A stretch of 64,000 nucleotides of DNA, from assembly GCF_035984415.1 (NCBI RefSeq), contig NZ_CP130720.1, positions 5,890,001-5,954,000 of the forward strand. The letters are read 5' to 3'. Below the pieces are notes generated by a model. The model saw nothing but the letters and a program-made list of their open reading frames with translations. It made no database searches and was not told where the DNA came from. Position 1 is the first letter of the stretch. Each line of letters opens with the position of its first letter. The DNA is from Streptomyces sp. NBC_01296. GTDB lineage: Bacteria; Actinomycetota; Actinomycetes; Streptomycetales; Streptomycetaceae. Positions 44,586-53,100 of the stretch are shown here, in pieces. Both the position numbers and the translations under genes were made by a program.

Positions 44586-45590
44586 CTACACGGCGGCCGG
44601 GACGAGGTGTGTCTGCAGGAGCATCTGCGCCGCGTGGTCCACGAGATGCCGCATGCCCGGTACGTGGTGCGCGTCGCCGTCCAGGGTGGTGAGCAGGCGG
44701 TGCGCCTCGGCGCGGAACGCGTCGAGGTCCGCGGTGTATTGGTCGAGCACCGCCGGCGCGAGGAGGAGGCGGGTCAGCTCAGCGCGCGCCTCCTCGGAAT
44801 TCCGCGCGGCGGCGCACCAGCCGAGGACGTCCTCCCGGGCCCCGGGCGTGCCGGCTTCTTCGAGGACGCAGGTGAGGAGATAAGTGACCGTCCCGTTGAG
44901 GAGGTCCTCATTGCGGCCGGACAGGATGTCTTCCTGGTCGTTGAACAACTGCCACAGGATGCCGAATATGTAGCCGAACTCCCGCCACAGTTCTACTCTT
45001 TCGTCACTCGCGCCCGACAATATCGCCGCCATCGCCGTGATCATCGAGAACGGCCCGCCGGATTTCCCGCGGTAGGCCTCGACCACCGAGTTCCGGGTGG
45101 CGCCGTCGGCATCTCCGTCGATGTCGGTCAGCTGCCCCTCGGTGCCCACCACCCAGCCGGTCGCGATCTCGGCCGTCAGCGCGACCTGGACCGCCGCCGA
45201 CACCGGGAGGGACCGGATGATCTGGATCGGCAGCACCGCCCCGCTGAGCACCGAGGCCAGCAGCGCCTCGTTCTGGCTCAGGCTGTCGGAAGCGGTCGTA
45301 CCGTGCCCGTCGGCCAGGTCGTCGAGGTAGCAGGCCGAGGTCCACCACAGCACGTGCACGGCGGACAGCGGGACGGCCGGTCCGGGATCCCCCGTCTCGA
45401 TGGCGTGCACCATCATCGGGAGCACGGACAGGGGATGCCTCAGTTTTTGATGCCGGAGGAGTCTGCTCACCGCGCTCTTGGCGGCGCCCGCACCCGAGGT
45501 CGGGGCCAGTCGTAAGAGTGCGGTCTCCAATTCCGCCTCGATGTCCAAGGAGACTTGCCGGTGCAGGTCCACGTACGTCACGCAATTCAC
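44586..45590 (-). CDS. Polyprenyl synthetase family protein
   Basis: A 334-residue class I isoprenoid enzyme. The first Asp-rich motif is CYLDDLADGHG and the second LWQLFNDQEDILSGR (N-D-Q-E-D), with YRGKSGGPFSMI supplying the Lys/Gln region. The sequence is divergent from housekeeping geranylgeranyl synthases and lacks the usual basic N-terminal Arg pair pattern, so it may be a specialised prenyl-diphosphate synthase or ComQ-like prenyltransferase. The GTG start has GGAAGGA eight bases upstream. No other terpene genes are nearby. Confidence 0.75.
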   Translation of the reverse strand: MNCVTYVDLHRQVSLDIEAELETALLRLAPTSGAGAAKSAVSRLLRHQKLRHPLSVLPMMVHAIETGDPGPAVPLSAVHVLWWTSACYLDDLADGHGTTASDSLSQNEALLASVLSGAVLPIQIIRSLPVSAAVQVALTAEIATGWVVGTEGQLTDIDGDADGATRNSVVEAYRGKSGGPFSMITAMAAILSGASDERVELWREFGYIFGILWQLFNDQEDILSGRNEDLLNGTVTYLLTCVLEEAGTPGAREDVLGWCAAARNSEEARAELTRLLLAPAVLDQYTADLDAFRAEAHRLLTTLDGDAHHVPGMRHLVDHAAQMLLQTHLVPAAV

Positions 45591-45622
45591 GGGCGATTTC
45601 CTTCCTGAAGTGAAATGGGGTC

Positions 45623-45634
45623 GGCGTTAACGCC
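45623..45634 (-). promoter_or_regulatory. Palindrome upstream of the polyprenyl synthase
   Basis: GGCGTTAACGCC, a perfect 12-base palindrome 33 bases before the start codon; a candidate operator. Confidence 0.4.
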
Positions 45635-45664
45635 CCAGATTGGATCATTTGGTACCGAGGCGAT

Positions 45665-46132
45665 CTAGAGCGATTTCCGGACTTGGCCGGTACTGGCCCG
45701 TCGCGGTTCGGTGCCGGGCGGGTCGCATTCGAACCACACCGTTTTCCCGGTGGCCGTCGGCTCGGCGCCCCAGCGGTCGGTCACGGCCCCGACCAGACGC
45801 AGCCCGCGCCCGCCGTCGGCCAGCTCCCCGCCGCCCTCGCCGTGCACCATGCGCACCGGGCTCGGGCAGTCGTCCGTCACCTCGACCCGCAGCCCGCCCG
45901 GCCCGCACAGGATGAGCACCGAGCAGGCCCGGCCGGGAACGTGCCGGACGACATTCGAGACGAGCTCGGTCAGCGCCAGCTCGGCGGCGTGGGTCAGCCC
46001 GGCCAGGCCCCAACTGGCCAGGTAGATCCGCAGGATGCGCCGTATGTGCCGGGCGGAGTGCTCACTCACGGTGAAGCCCATGCGGTAGCTCTCGCCAAGT
46101 CCGGTTGCTGAGTGCTCAGTTGCGTGATTCAC
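45665..46132 (-). CDS. Anti-sigma-type ATP-binding protein (HATPase_c_2)
   Basis: A 155-residue GHKL ATPase of the RsbW/SpoIIAB-like group. AELALTELVSNVVRHVPG is the N box, VEVTDDCPSPV the G1 box and GGGELADGGRGLRLV the G2 box. Streptomyces carry many of these next to WhiJ/DUF397 pairs, as here, where it is divergent from the WhiJ-like gene. It probably controls a partner protein by binding or phosphorylation. Confidence 0.85.
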   Translation of the reverse strand: MNHATEHSATGLGESYRMGFTVSEHSARHIRRILRIYLASWGLAGLTHAAELALTELVSNVVRHVPGRACSVLILCGPGGLRVEVTDDCPSPVRMVHGEGGGELADGGRGLRLVGAVTDRWGAEPTATGKTVWFECDPPGTEPRRASTGQVRKSL

Positions 46133-46216
46133 GTCACCAGGGTGCGGTGGTGTGGTTACGCTCGGCTACGGACCGAAACGAACGCCGCAAGGCGTGTACT
46201 TGGGGGTGACCGCCTC

Positions 46217-47065
46217 ATGGTCAACATCCGCGATCTCGATCCCAGCGCGTCCCCGCTGGACTACTACGGCGCGGAACTGCGTCGGCTGCGGGAGGAGGCC
46301 AAGCTGAAACAGTGGCAGCTCGGGGACATCGTGTTCTGCACGGCCTCGCTGATCGGGCAGATCGAGACGGCGAGGAAAGTCCCGACGCGGGACTTCTCGG
46401 AGCGGGTCGACGCGGCGCTGGGGACGGGAGGGGAACTCTCGCGGCTGGTGGGGCTGGTGCTGAGGAGTCAGCTGCCGCACTGGTTCCAGCCGTACGCGGA
46501 GATGGAGGCGAAAGCGGCGTACATCTACTCGTACCAAGCGCAGCTGGTGGATGGCCTGCTGCAGACGGAGGCGTATGCGCGGGCCGTGCTGGGGGTGCGG
46601 AGTGGGGAGGATCTCGATGCCAAGGTGGCCGCCCGGATCGAGCGGCAGCGCATCCTGGACCGCGCTAACCCGCCACTGATGTGGGTGGTGATGAGCGAAG
46701 CCGTGCTCTATCAGGAGATCGGTGGCCGGGAGGTCATGCGGAACCAACTCGCCCATTTGTTGGACCTGCGGAGGCGGGAGTGGGTGAAGGTGCAGATCCT
46801 GCCCTTCGAGGCGGGCGCCCATACGGGGCTGATGGGCTCGTTCAACCTCCTGCGGTTCGAGGACGACCCGGACATTGTCTATACCGAGGACTTTGTCCAG
46901 GGCCATATGACGGCCAATCCGCAAGCTCTCAGGGAGGGTTCGCTCCGTTACGATCACTTGCAGGCCGCCGCGCTCTCCGTGGAGGACTCGGCGGCGCGGA
47001 TCGCCCGCGTAATGGAGGAGCGTTATGGGCACCAACCAGAACCTGACGGGCTCAAGGTGGCGTAA
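46217..47065 (+). CDS. WhiJ-like XRE-family regulator (Scr1-type)
   Basis: A 282-residue protein. An XRE helix-turn-helix (GAELRRLREEAKLKQWQLGD, FCTASLIGQIETARKVPTRD) fills residues 16-75; the rest is the Scr1/DUF5753 domain with LVDGLLQTEAYARAVL, RQRILDRANPPLMWVVMSEA and QILPFEAGAHTGLMGSF. Such regulators act with a small DUF397 protein encoded next door in developmental or toxin-antitoxin-like control. Starts at ATG 46217 with GGGGGTGA upstream. Overlaps the DUF397 gene by 41 bases. Confidence 0.85.
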   Translation: MVNIRDLDPSASPLDYYGAELRRLREEAKLKQWQLGDIVFCTASLIGQIETARKVPTRDFSERVDAALGTGGELSRLVGLVLRSQLPHWFQPYAEMEAKAAYIYSYQAQLVDGLLQTEAYARAVLGVRSGEDLDAKVAARIERQRILDRANPPLMWVVMSEAVLYQEIGGREVMRNQLAHLLDLRRREWVKVQILPFEAGAHTGLMGSFNLLRFEDDPDIVYTEDFVQGHMTANPQALREGSLRYDHLQAAALSVEDSAARIARVMEERYGHQPEPDGLKVA

Positions 47066-47285
47066 GTCCTCGTACAGCGGTGACACAGGTGGCCAGTGTG
47101 TCGAGTGCGCCCCCCTCGGCACCGCCGCCTGGCGCAAGGCCTCGTACAGCGGAGACACCGGCGGCGATTGCGTCGAGGTTGCGGCCCAGCCCTGCCGGAT
47201 CGCCGTCCGGGATTCCAAGAACCCCGAAGGCCCCGCCTTCACCGTGAGCCCCGCCGCCTTCGCTGCGTTCGTCGGCGCCCTCTAG
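47025..47285 (+). CDS. DUF397 protein with duplicated N-terminal half
   Basis: An 86-residue protein. WRKSSYSGDTGGQCVE is followed 24 residues later by WRKASYSGDTGGDCVEVA and the normal DUF397 end IAVRDSKNPEGPAFTVSPAA. Ordinary members have one such half (about 60 residues). At DNA level the copies are 72 bp apart. It is the partner of the WhiJ-like regulator, encoded in a different frame overlapping its end. Confidence 0.9.
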   Translation: MGTNQNLTGSRWRKSSYSGDTGGQCVECAPLGTAAWRKASYSGDTGGDCVEVAAQPCRIAVRDSKNPEGPAFTVSPAAFAAFVGAL

Positions 47286-47287
47286 GA

Positions 47288-48820
47288 GTGGAGCAGCACA
47301 TAGGGCCGTTCCGGACGGTCTCCGTACTCGGCCAGGGCGGGATGGGCCGGGTGGTGCTGGGGGTGGGGCCGGACGGGCGGTACGTCGCGGTCAAGCAGGT
47401 GCATGCCGAGCTGGCCGAGGACGAGGGGTTCCGGGCGCGGTTCCGCCGTGAGGTGGATGCCTCGCGGCGGGTGGCCGGCGGCTACACCGCGGCCGTGATC
47501 GACGCCGATCCCGACGCAGAGGTTCCGTGGCTCGCCTCGCAGTTCGTGCCGGGGCCCTCGCTGAGCCGGGCCGTGGAGACCGCCGGGCCGCTGCCCGAGG
47601 AGGCGGTGCGCCGGCTGGCCGCCGGGCTCGCGCACGCCCTGGCCGACGTACACCGGGCGGGGCTGATCCACCGGGACCTCAAGCCGTCCAACGTCCTGCT
47701 CGCCGAGGACGGCGTACGGGTCATCGACTTCGGCATCGTGCGGGCGGTCGGCGACCAGACGCGGATCACGCACGACGGCTCGCTCGTGGGCTCGCCCGCG
47801 TACATGTCGCCCGAGCAGGTCCTGGGGCAGGAGCTCACCCCGGCCTCCGACGTGTTCTCGCTCGGCGCGACCCTCGTCATGGCCTGTACGGGGAAGCCGC
47901 CGTTCGCCAGGAGCTCGGTGCCGCGGATCCTGCACGAGGTCGTGCACGCCGAACCGGACCTGAGCGAGGTGCCGCCCCGCCTGCGCGAGGTCATCGCGTG
48001 GTGCCTGGCCAAGGATCCGGCCGACCGGCCGACCCCGCGCGAGCTGCTGAGCAGAGTCGGCGGGCTGACGCCGTCGGCGCGGCCGTGGCCGGAGGCGGTG
48101 AACACGCTGATCCACGACCAGCTGGTCGTGATGGGCGCGCTGCTGCGCCGGGCCACGGGTCCCGAAACGGCTCCCGAAACGACTCCCGAAGCGGTCCCCT
48201 GGTGGCGTCGCCGCTGGCCCCGGCCGTTGATCGTGGCGGTTGCCGCGGCGGGCGTCGTGGCCGTGGCCGGGCTGACCGTGGGGCGGTCGTACCTCGTGGA
48301 CACCTACCGCGAATTCATATCGGATGTCCGGTCGGCAGGGCTGGCGCAGAAGAAGGACAAGTACCCGGCGATGCCCCCGTCCTGTGAACAGGTCCGGGAC
48401 AAGGTGCGCGTGCCGTCCGGTTTCGACCAGCCGGCCGGGTTCGGGCCGGTCGAGCAGTCCGGCTCGGCCTATGCCCGCTGCACCTGGACCAACCGGACCG
48501 GTGACGAGATCGAAGCGGAGTGGACGTTCTTCGCGACCGGCAAGGGCGAGGGCACCGGGGCCGAGCGGGCGAAGCACCGCCTTGAGATCTTCAACGAACC
48601 CGGCAAGACCCGGCGTGACATCGACCTCGGGTTCGCCGACGAGGGTCTGTGGCAGCCGCCGCCCAAGGACGACAGGTTTCCGAACTGCCGGCTGTACGTA
48701 CGGGACGTCAACATGACGCTCCACGTCTCGGTGACGGGCCCCCGCTACCCGACCGACACGTGTGCGGCCGTCACGCGGGAGCTCGCAGCCTCGGTCGTGG
48801 AGTCGGTGGGGAGCCGATGA
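47288..48820 (+). CDS. Receptor-like Ser/Thr protein kinase 1
   Basis: A 510-residue kinase. The kinase domain starts almost at residue 1: VLGQGGMGRVVLG, VAVKQVH, LIHRDLKPSNVLL, VIDFGIVRA, GSPAYMSPEQ are all intact. A transmembrane helix (LIVAVAAAGVVAVAGLTV, about residue 320) leads to an extracellular domain of about 170 residues with four cysteines (PSCEQV, ARCTWTN, PNCRLYV, DTCAAV). It has no PASTA repeats. The GTG start lies three bases after the DUF397 stop with AGGAG overlapping. Followed by a paralog. Confidence 0.9.
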   Translation: MEQHIGPFRTVSVLGQGGMGRVVLGVGPDGRYVAVKQVHAELAEDEGFRARFRREVDASRRVAGGYTAAVIDADPDAEVPWLASQFVPGPSLSRAVETAGPLPEEAVRRLAAGLAHALADVHRAGLIHRDLKPSNVLLAEDGVRVIDFGIVRAVGDQTRITHDGSLVGSPAYMSPEQVLGQELTPASDVFSLGATLVMACTGKPPFARSSVPRILHEVVHAEPDLSEVPPRLREVIAWCLAKDPADRPTPRELLSRVGGLTPSARPWPEAVNTLIHDQLVVMGALLRRATGPETAPETTPEAVPWWRRRWPRPLIVAVAAAGVVAVAGLTVGRSYLVDTYREFISDVRSAGLAQKKDKYPAMPPSCEQVRDKVRVPSGFDQPAGFGPVEQSGSAYARCTWTNRTGDEIEAEWTFFATGKGEGTGAERAKHRLEIFNEPGKTRRDIDLGFADEGLWQPPPKDDRFPNCRLYVRDVNMTLHVSVTGPRYPTDTCAAVTRELAASVVESVGSR

Positions 48821-50388
48821 GACCGCTCAAGGAGGCCGATCCGGCCACGGCGGGACCGTACCGGCTGCTCGCCGAGCTCGGCCGGGGCGGTATGGGCCGC
48901 GTGCTGCTCGGCGCCGCACCGGACGGGCGGCTCGTCGCCGTCAAGCAGGTGCACGCCCGGTTCGCCGACGACGACGGCTTCCGGGTGCGGTTCCGGCGGG
49001 AGGTGGCCGCCTCGCGGAAGGTGTCCGGCGCCTTCACGGCCGCGGTCCTGGATGCCGACGCGGACGCGGACGCGCCGTGGCTGGCCTCGGTGTTCGTGGC
49101 CGGGCCCTCGCTGGGGGCCGCGGTGGAGAGCGCCGGGGCGCTGCCCGAGGAGGCGGTGCGCAGGCTCGCCGCCGGGCTGGCGACGGCCCTCGCCGAGATC
49201 CACCGGGCGGGGCTGGTGCACCGGGACCTCAAGCCCGACAACGTGCTGCTCGCCCGGGACGGGGTGCGGGTGATCGACTTCGGGATCGCGCGGGTGACCC
49301 GGCCCGGCGAGGTCACCGAGCTGACGCGGGCCGGGACGGTGATCGGCTCGCCCGCGTTCATGTCGCCGGAGCAGGCCGAGGGCCGTGAACTGACCCCGGC
49401 GAGCGACGTGTTCTCCCTCGGGTCCGTCCTGGTGCTGGCCGCGACGGGGCGCAGTCCCTTCGCGGCGGCGACGGTCGTACTGACCCTGTACAACGTCGTG
49501 CACACCGAACCCGACCTCCTCGGCCTCCCGCCGGGCCTGCGCGGGCTCGTCGCCCGGTGCCTGGCCAAGGACCCGGCGGCCCGGCCGTCCCCGGCCGAGA
49601 TCCTGGGCCTGACCGGCGCGGCCGACAGCACGCGGTGGCCGCCCGCGGTCGAGCGGCTGGCCGCCGCCCAGCAGGAGGAGATCGACGGGCTGCTCCGGGA
49701 CCCGGACGGCACGGCCGGCGCGGGCGGGGGCCGCGCCGTGGATCCGGACGTGGATCCGGACGCGGCGACCGCGACCGCGGCGGCGGTCCGCCCGGAGCGG
49801 GCCCACGCGCCGCGCGGCCGGCGGCTGCGCCTGCGCCCGCGGAACCTGCTGCTGGCCGCGGGCGTTCTCGTGGCGGCCTGGGCCGGGGTGACGTACGGGT
49901 TGCGCGCGCTGGAGGAGCCGCCGCCGGTCGCAGCGGACCGGTATCTGAGCGTGCCGCTCTGCACGGAGGCGGCCGGGAAGCTGGCGCTGCCGCAGCAGGA
50001 AATGCGCGAGGCCGGCGACAGCGATTCACCCGTGAAGTCGCACGTGGCCTGTGACTGGGTGGCGGCCTTCGACGACTCCGCCGGCGAGAAGAAGCCGCCG
50101 CCGCACGCGACCGTCAGCTGGTCCGTGGAGCGCAGCGGCCGTGTCCCGGGCAGCGGGACGGAGCGCACGCGGTTCAACCTGGGCACCGGGCGGCCCGAGA
50201 CCGGTCTCGGCGTGGGGGACGGCGCGCGCTGGTCGACCCCGATGACCGAGCAGACCTGTGCGCTGGGCGCGAGCGACGGCAACCTCCTGGTGAGGGTGGC
50301 CCTCGGCGGCCCGCAGCATCCCGCCGCGACCTGCGAGAGCGAGGCGAAGGAGATCGCCCGGGCCGCGCTGGCGGCCGTCGCGCGCTGA
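48817..50388 (+). CDS. Receptor-like Ser/Thr protein kinase 2
   Basis: A 523-residue paralog of the preceding kinase, overlapping it by ATGA. ELGRGGMGRVLLG, LVHRDLKPDNVLL, VIDFGIARV and GSPAFMSPEQ are intact. A Pro/Ala/Asp linker with DPDVDPDAATATA precedes the helix LLLAAGVLVAAWAGVTYGL. The extracellular domain again has four cysteines (PLCTEA, VACDWV, QTCALGA, ATCESE) in a similar layout but has diverged more than the kinase domain, suggesting a different signal. Confidence 0.9.
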   Translation: MRPLKEADPATAGPYRLLAELGRGGMGRVLLGAAPDGRLVAVKQVHARFADDDGFRVRFRREVAASRKVSGAFTAAVLDADADADAPWLASVFVAGPSLGAAVESAGALPEEAVRRLAAGLATALAEIHRAGLVHRDLKPDNVLLARDGVRVIDFGIARVTRPGEVTELTRAGTVIGSPAFMSPEQAEGRELTPASDVFSLGSVLVLAATGRSPFAAATVVLTLYNVVHTEPDLLGLPPGLRGLVARCLAKDPAARPSPAEILGLTGAADSTRWPPAVERLAAAQQEEIDGLLRDPDGTAGAGGGRAVDPDVDPDAATATAAAVRPERAHAPRGRRLRLRPRNLLLAAGVLVAAWAGVTYGLRALEEPPPVAADRYLSVPLCTEAAGKLALPQQEMREAGDSDSPVKSHVACDWVAAFDDSAGEKKPPPHATVSWSVERSGRVPGSGTERTRFNLGTGRPETGLGVGDGARWSTPMTEQTCALGASDGNLLVRVALGGPQHPAATCESEAKEIARAALAAVAR

Positions 50389-50397
50389 GCCGCAGGC

Positions 50398-50799
50398 TCA
50401 CTCCTGCGGCTGCGCGCCGGGCCCCTCGCGGTGGGCCAGGCGGAACAGGACTTTGGCGTACACCGTCGTCGCCGCGGCAACAACGGTCGCCAGTGCCGCC
50501 AGGGCGAGGACGCCCAGCAGCGCGGGCCACTGGTGCAGCTCGTCGCGGCACTGTCGGTCGTTGGACAGCGGGCCGACCAGCGGGCCCCGGCAGATGGCTC
50601 TGTGGTCGAACTCGGGGCCGTAGTCGGCGAGCATGAGGAAGGCGAACCAGCCCCAGATCATCAGGGCCAGCAGCATCCACGCGATCGACCACCCCTCGAT
50701 GCGGCTCGCTGCCCGTCGCTCCTGTTCGCCGCGATCCGGCGCGGCAGTTGCGGCAGTTGCCGGGTCGGGCGTTTGTGCGGACGGAGTCTCGGCAGTCAT
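50398..50799 (-). CDS. Small two-helix membrane protein
   Basis: A 133-residue protein. A Thr/Ala/Pro-rich start is followed by GWSIAWMLLALMIWGWFAFL, an extracytoplasmic loop with two cysteines (AICRGP and RQCRDEL), and LLGVLALAALATVVAAATTV. No family recognised. Convergent with kinase 2. Confidence 0.7.
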   Translation of the reverse strand: MTAETPSAQTPDPATAATAAPDRGEQERRAASRIEGWSIAWMLLALMIWGWFAFLMLADYGPEFDHRAICRGPLVGPLSNDRQCRDELHQWPALLGVLALAALATVVAAATTVYAKVLFRLAHREGPGAQPQE

Positions 50800-50896
50800 G
50801 TCTCCCCCTCTTGGTCAACGGCAGAAGGCAGTTCATCACGCCGAGCGGGCCCGTGCGGCAACGCCTCCCTCTGCCGCGGGGTGCGTCCCACCGAAG

Positions 50897-50910
50897 AAGA
50901 ACACGTTCTC
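50897..50910 (+). promoter_or_regulatory. Weak KstR-like half of a double site
   Basis: AAGAACACGTTCTC keeps AACnnGTT but differs at both outer consensus positions. It is 20 bases upstream of the stronger site at 50931. Confidence 0.4.
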
Positions 50911-50930
50911 GTTCTGGGCTTCCGTCGGAA

Positions 50931-50944
50931 TGGAACGTGTTCTA
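50931..50944 (+). promoter_or_regulatory. KstR-type operator of the acyl-CoA dehydrogenase operon
   Basis: TGGAACGTGTTCTA matches every fixed position of TnnAACnnGTTnnA and ends 12 bases before the ATG, where bound repressor would block initiation. Confidence 0.85.
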
Positions 50945-50955
50945 GCCTGCCGCGC

Positions 50956-53088
50956 ATGGGCATCGGAATCACTGGGGAACAACGGGAGTTGGCCGAGGCC
51001 GTACGCGGCTGGGCGGCGCGGGCCGTGCCGCCCGAGGAGGTGCGCAAGCTGCTCGACACCCCGCCGCAGACCGGGGTGCGGCCCGCCTACTGGGACGCCA
51101 TGGCCGCGCAGGGGCTGCTCGAGCCGCACCTGGAGGGCGGCACCCTGCTCGACCTGGCCGTCGTCGTCGAGGAGGCCGCCCGGGCCGCGCTGCCCGGGGC
51201 GTTCCTGCCGAGCGCGCTGGCCTCCGTACTGCTCGACCGGGCCGGGTCCGAGCCCCTGGGCGGGCGGGTCGGCGCGGTTGCCCTCGGCCCGGGGACCCTG
51301 GTCGCCGTCGCCGACCCGGGCGGCGGATACCTGCTCGACGGCGACGCACCCCCGGTGCTCGGCGCCGGCGAGGCCGACCTCGTGCTGCTCGCCGCCGAGG
51401 CCGCGCACGGCACCTGCTGGTTCGCCGTGGACGCCGCCGCACTGGACATCCGTACGCACGAGAGCGCCGACCCGACCCGGCCCACCGCCGAGGTACGGGC
51501 CCGCGCCGTCAGCGTGCCATCCGGCCGCCTGCTCGGCCTGGACGCGGCCCTGGTGCGGGACCTGGCCTGCGCCCTGTTCGCCGCCGACGCCTGCGGCACC
51601 GCCGCCTGGGCGCTGCACACCGCCGCCGAGTACGCCAAGGTGCGCGAGCAGTTCGGCCGGCCCATCGGGCAGTTCCAGGGCGTCAAGCACCTGTGCGCCG
51701 ACATGCTGGTGCGCCTCGAACAGGCCCGCGCGCTGGCCTGGGACGCCGCCCGGGTGATGGACGAGCCGGCCCCGGTGCGCTCGCTCGTGGCCGCGCTGGC
51801 CGCCGGGAGCGCCCTCGATGCCGCCTACTCCTGCGCCAAGGACTGCATCCAGGTCCTCGGCGGGATCGGCTTCACCTGGGAGCACGACGCCCACCTCCAC
51901 CTCCGCCGGGCCGTCGTCGCCCGCCAGCTCCTCGGGCCCGGGGACGGGCACCGCGTACGGGCCGTCCGGCTGGCCGCCGCCGGAGCCCGGCGCGAGCTGC
52001 GCCTGGAACTGCCCGCGGAGGCGGAGGCCCACCGCGCGAAGGCCCGTACCGCCATCGAGGACGCGCGCGGACTCGACCCGGCGGCCGCCCGGCGGATCCT
52101 GGCTCCCACCGGGTACGCGGCCCCGTACCTGCCGCCGCCCTACGGGCTCGGCGCCGGGCCCGTCGAGCAGCTCGTCGTCCAGCAGGAACTGCGCGCGGCC
52201 GGGGTCAGGCTCAGCGACCTCGGGATCGCCACCTGGGTCGTGCCCTCGCTGCTCGCGTACGGGACCGACGCGCAGCGGGAGCGGTACCTGCCGGCGACCC
52301 TGCGCGGGGACGTCACCTGGTGCCAGCTGTTCTCCGAGCCGGGGGCGGGCTCGGACCTGGCCTCGCTGCGGACCAGGGCGGAGCGGACGGCGGACGGCTC
52401 CTGGAAGGTCAACGGACAGAAGGTGTGGACGAGTTCCGCGCACAGCGCCGACTTCGGGATCCTGCTGGCCCGGACCGACCCGGCCGCCCCCAAGCACAAG
52501 GGGCTCGGCTACTTCGTCGTCGACATGAGGAACACCCCGGGGATCGACGTGCGCCCGCTCAAGGAGATCACCGGCGAGGCCCTCTTCAACGAGGTCTGGT
52601 TCGACGACGTCCTGCTGCCCGCGGACTCCCTCGTCGGCGCCCCCGACGGCGGGTGGAAGGTCGCCCGCAACACGCTCGGCAACGAGCGGGTCCACATGGC
52701 CGACCAGATGACCTTCGACACCGGACTGGAAGCGCTGATCGCCCGCTCGGCCGAACTCGACGGCGCGTACCGGGCGCGGATCGGGGCGCTCGCCGCCGAG
52801 GCGCACGCCCTGGCCTGCATCGGGCTGCGCACCACGCTCCAGCAGGTGTCGGGGCTGGAGCCTGGCGCGGGTGCGTCCGTACGCAAGCTCGTCCAGACCC
52901 CGCACCAGCAGCGGACCGCCGAGCTCGCGCTCGAACTGCTGGGCCCGGCGGGCGCGGTACGGGAGGGGGCGGGGGAGCGAGCGGTGCACGGGATGCTCAT
53001 GTCCCGCTGCCTGACCATCGCCGGGGGCACCACACAGGTCCAGCTCAACGTCGTCGCCGAGCGCATCCTCGGCCTCCCCAGGGACTAG
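50956..53088 (+). CDS. Two-domain acyl-CoA dehydrogenase (FadE34/ChsE3-like)
   Basis: A 710-residue protein made of two acyl-CoA dehydrogenase units. The first (1-370) ends with EQFGRPIGQFQGVKHLCADM and CIQVLGGIGFTWEHDAHLHL; the second (385-710) has CQLFSEPGAGSDLASLRTRA, GQKVWTSSAHSADFG and AGGTTQVQLNVVAERILGLP. Mycobacterial FadE34, 711 residues, has the same layout and dehydrogenates the C24 steroid side-chain CoA ester; most relatives are two separate subunits. The operon continues with the lipid-transfer thiolase 12 bases downstream. Confidence 0.88.
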   Translation: MGIGITGEQRELAEAVRGWAARAVPPEEVRKLLDTPPQTGVRPAYWDAMAAQGLLEPHLEGGTLLDLAVVVEEAARAALPGAFLPSALASVLLDRAGSEPLGGRVGAVALGPGTLVAVADPGGGYLLDGDAPPVLGAGEADLVLLAAEAAHGTCWFAVDAAALDIRTHESADPTRPTAEVRARAVSVPSGRLLGLDAALVRDLACALFAADACGTAAWALHTAAEYAKVREQFGRPIGQFQGVKHLCADMLVRLEQARALAWDAARVMDEPAPVRSLVAALAAGSALDAAYSCAKDCIQVLGGIGFTWEHDAHLHLRRAVVARQLLGPGDGHRVRAVRLAAAGARRELRLELPAEAEAHRAKARTAIEDARGLDPAAARRILAPTGYAAPYLPPPYGLGAGPVEQLVVQQELRAAGVRLSDLGIATWVVPSLLAYGTDAQRERYLPATLRGDVTWCQLFSEPGAGSDLASLRTRAERTADGSWKVNGQKVWTSSAHSADFGILLARTDPAAPKHKGLGYFVVDMRNTPGIDVRPLKEITGEALFNEVWFDDVLLPADSLVGAPDGGWKVARNTLGNERVHMADQMTFDTGLEALIARSAELDGAYRARIGALAAEAHALACIGLRTTLQQVSGLEPGAGASVRKLVQTPHQQRTAELALELLGPAGAVREGAGERAVHGMLMSRCLTIAGGTTQVQLNVVAERILGLPRD

Positions 53089-53100
53089 GAGTAGTCGGGC

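Noticed and set aside
44304-45590. ComQ-ComX-type prenylated pheromone system
   Set aside because: The adjacent small ORF lacks tryptophan and a start codon, and no receptor kinase/response regulator pair of that type adjoins.
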